DNA of 22,944 nt from NCBI GenBank assembly GCA_018663565.1, contig JABJQE010000320.1, positions 1 through 22,944 of the forward strand. The letters are read 5' to 3'. The position numbers were made by a program, and so were the translations under genes. This DNA comes from Phycisphaerae bacterium (lineage in GTDB: Bacteria; Planctomycetota; Phycisphaerae; Phycisphaerales; SM1A02). Below are positions 22,405 through 22,944 of the stretch, piece after piece. Below the pieces are notes generated by a model, which had not been told where the DNA came from, did not search any database, and saw only the letters and a program-made list of their open reading frames with translations. Position 1 is the first letter of the stretch. Each line of letters opens with the position of its first letter.

Positions 22405-22944
22405 ATGCAGAAACGTGGATTCACCCTGATCGAATTGCTCGTGGTGGTCGCCATCCTTGGCATCCTCGCCAGCATCATCCTGCCCGCAACCCGATCCCTG
22501 TCCCATGCGACCGCCATAACCCATGAACGCGCCGCCGCGCGTGGGCTGGTTGGAAGCTGGCGACAGTGGAGCATGGACCACAATGGGCGGCTGCTTCCTG
22601 GACAACTTGATCTGGCCACCCCGCTTTCTGCCAGTGAATCTCCTGTGATCTTCAATGGCACCTCAATTCCCGAAATCGCGCGACGTCGCTGGATCTGGCA
22701 AATCATTCCCTACCTCGATGACCCCGTCGCTTCGTTGTGGGTCAATGACCAACGTGGGTTCTGGGAACGCAACCTGCAGAACACGAGCGACCCCGCGACG
22801 GCGGTCTATCTGACTACGCTGCATCCGTCCTTCGGACTCAACACCGACTTTCTTGGCGGGCGACAATCTGACGCTTGTGACACATGGACGCTCACTCAAT
22901 TTATCCAGTCTCAAGATGATGGCGCGCAACCGCTTTATAGCGAC
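22405..22944 (+). CDS. Type II pseudopilin-like protein (3' end outside window)
   Basis: The frame is open for 180 codons from ATG 22405 to the window edge. The N-terminus MQKRGFTLIELLVVVAILGI is the classical prepilin peptidase site (cleavage after Gly5, N-methyl-Phe6, Glu10) and hydrophobic helix of type II secretion or type IV pseudopilins. GGAG ten bases upstream supports the start. The following region contains Trp and Asp-Asn-Gly motifs (QWSMDHNGRLLPGQ), resembling planctomycete prepilin proteins, which are numerous per genome. It may be a minor pseudopilin of a secretion system or a surface protein using the same N-terminal assembly signal. Confidence 0.87.
   Translation, partial: MQKRGFTLIELLVVVAILGILASIILPATRSLSHATAITHERAAARGLVGSWRQWSMDHNGRLLPGQLDLATPLSASESPVIFNGTSIPEIARRRWIWQIIPYLDDPVASLWVNDQRGFWERNLQNTSDPATAVYLTTLHPSFGLNTDFLGGRQSDACDTWTLTQFIQSQDDGAQPLYSD

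Overview
This GC-rich window looks like chromosomal DNA of a Planctomycetota bacterium, probably of the Phycisphaerae type. That assignment is an inference. It rests on a kinase-like protein with the N-terminal segment typical of planctomycete Ser/Thr kinases, exported proteins ending in dockerin-like calcium repeats or a PEP-CTERM-like tail (VPAPG, hydrophobic stretch, RRRRR), right-handed beta-helix proteins, and a type II pseudopilin. I recognise 23 protein genes and no tRNA, rRNA, CRISPR array or insertion sequence. No gap between genes exceeds 300 bases.

Layout, left to right. The left edge cuts a minus-strand gene (1-1845) for an SGNH-type hydrolase joined to a beta-helix domain. Next come a DUF669/SSB-like protein with an SSB-style C-terminal tip, a 42-residue membrane protein, a PlsC-GNAT fusion resembling the ornithine-lipid synthase OlsF, an anchored protein of unknown function, a BamE-fold lipoprotein, GTP cyclohydrolase FolE2, an exported Gly/Tyr-tailed protein, a class I aminotransferase, and a membrane-anchored protein built of four 22-23-residue repeats.

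The centre (9271-14880) is a six-gene plus-strand operon that I identify as an ebo (also called edb) cluster. In order it holds an EboD sugar-phosphate cyclase, a 104-residue unknown protein, an EboB TatD-like hydrolase, an EboE TIM-barrel protein, an EboC UbiA-type prenyltransferase and an EboF alkaline-phosphatase-superfamily protein. All junctions overlap or are separated by at most 3 nt. Ebo clusters are known from cyanobacteria (scytonemin precursor export), Pseudomonas (nematode repellence) and other bacteria, but the small molecule handled is unknown in most hosts. Here the usual, much longer EboA is replaced by the short unknown protein.

The right part holds a beta-helix/dockerin protein, an ABC transporter (ATPase with AAA-associated C-terminal domain plus a fused double permease, no binding protein nearby), a tail-anchored pseudokinase, two exported proteins (PEP-CTERM-like and dockerin-bearing), and a pseudopilin cut by the right edge.

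The ebo operon, with its divergent repeat-protein neighbour and a palindrome just before its start, is the most interesting part. Other items worth checking are the pseudokinase, the mutually exclusive hairpins before the aminotransferase, and convergent genes that share a CTAA stop.
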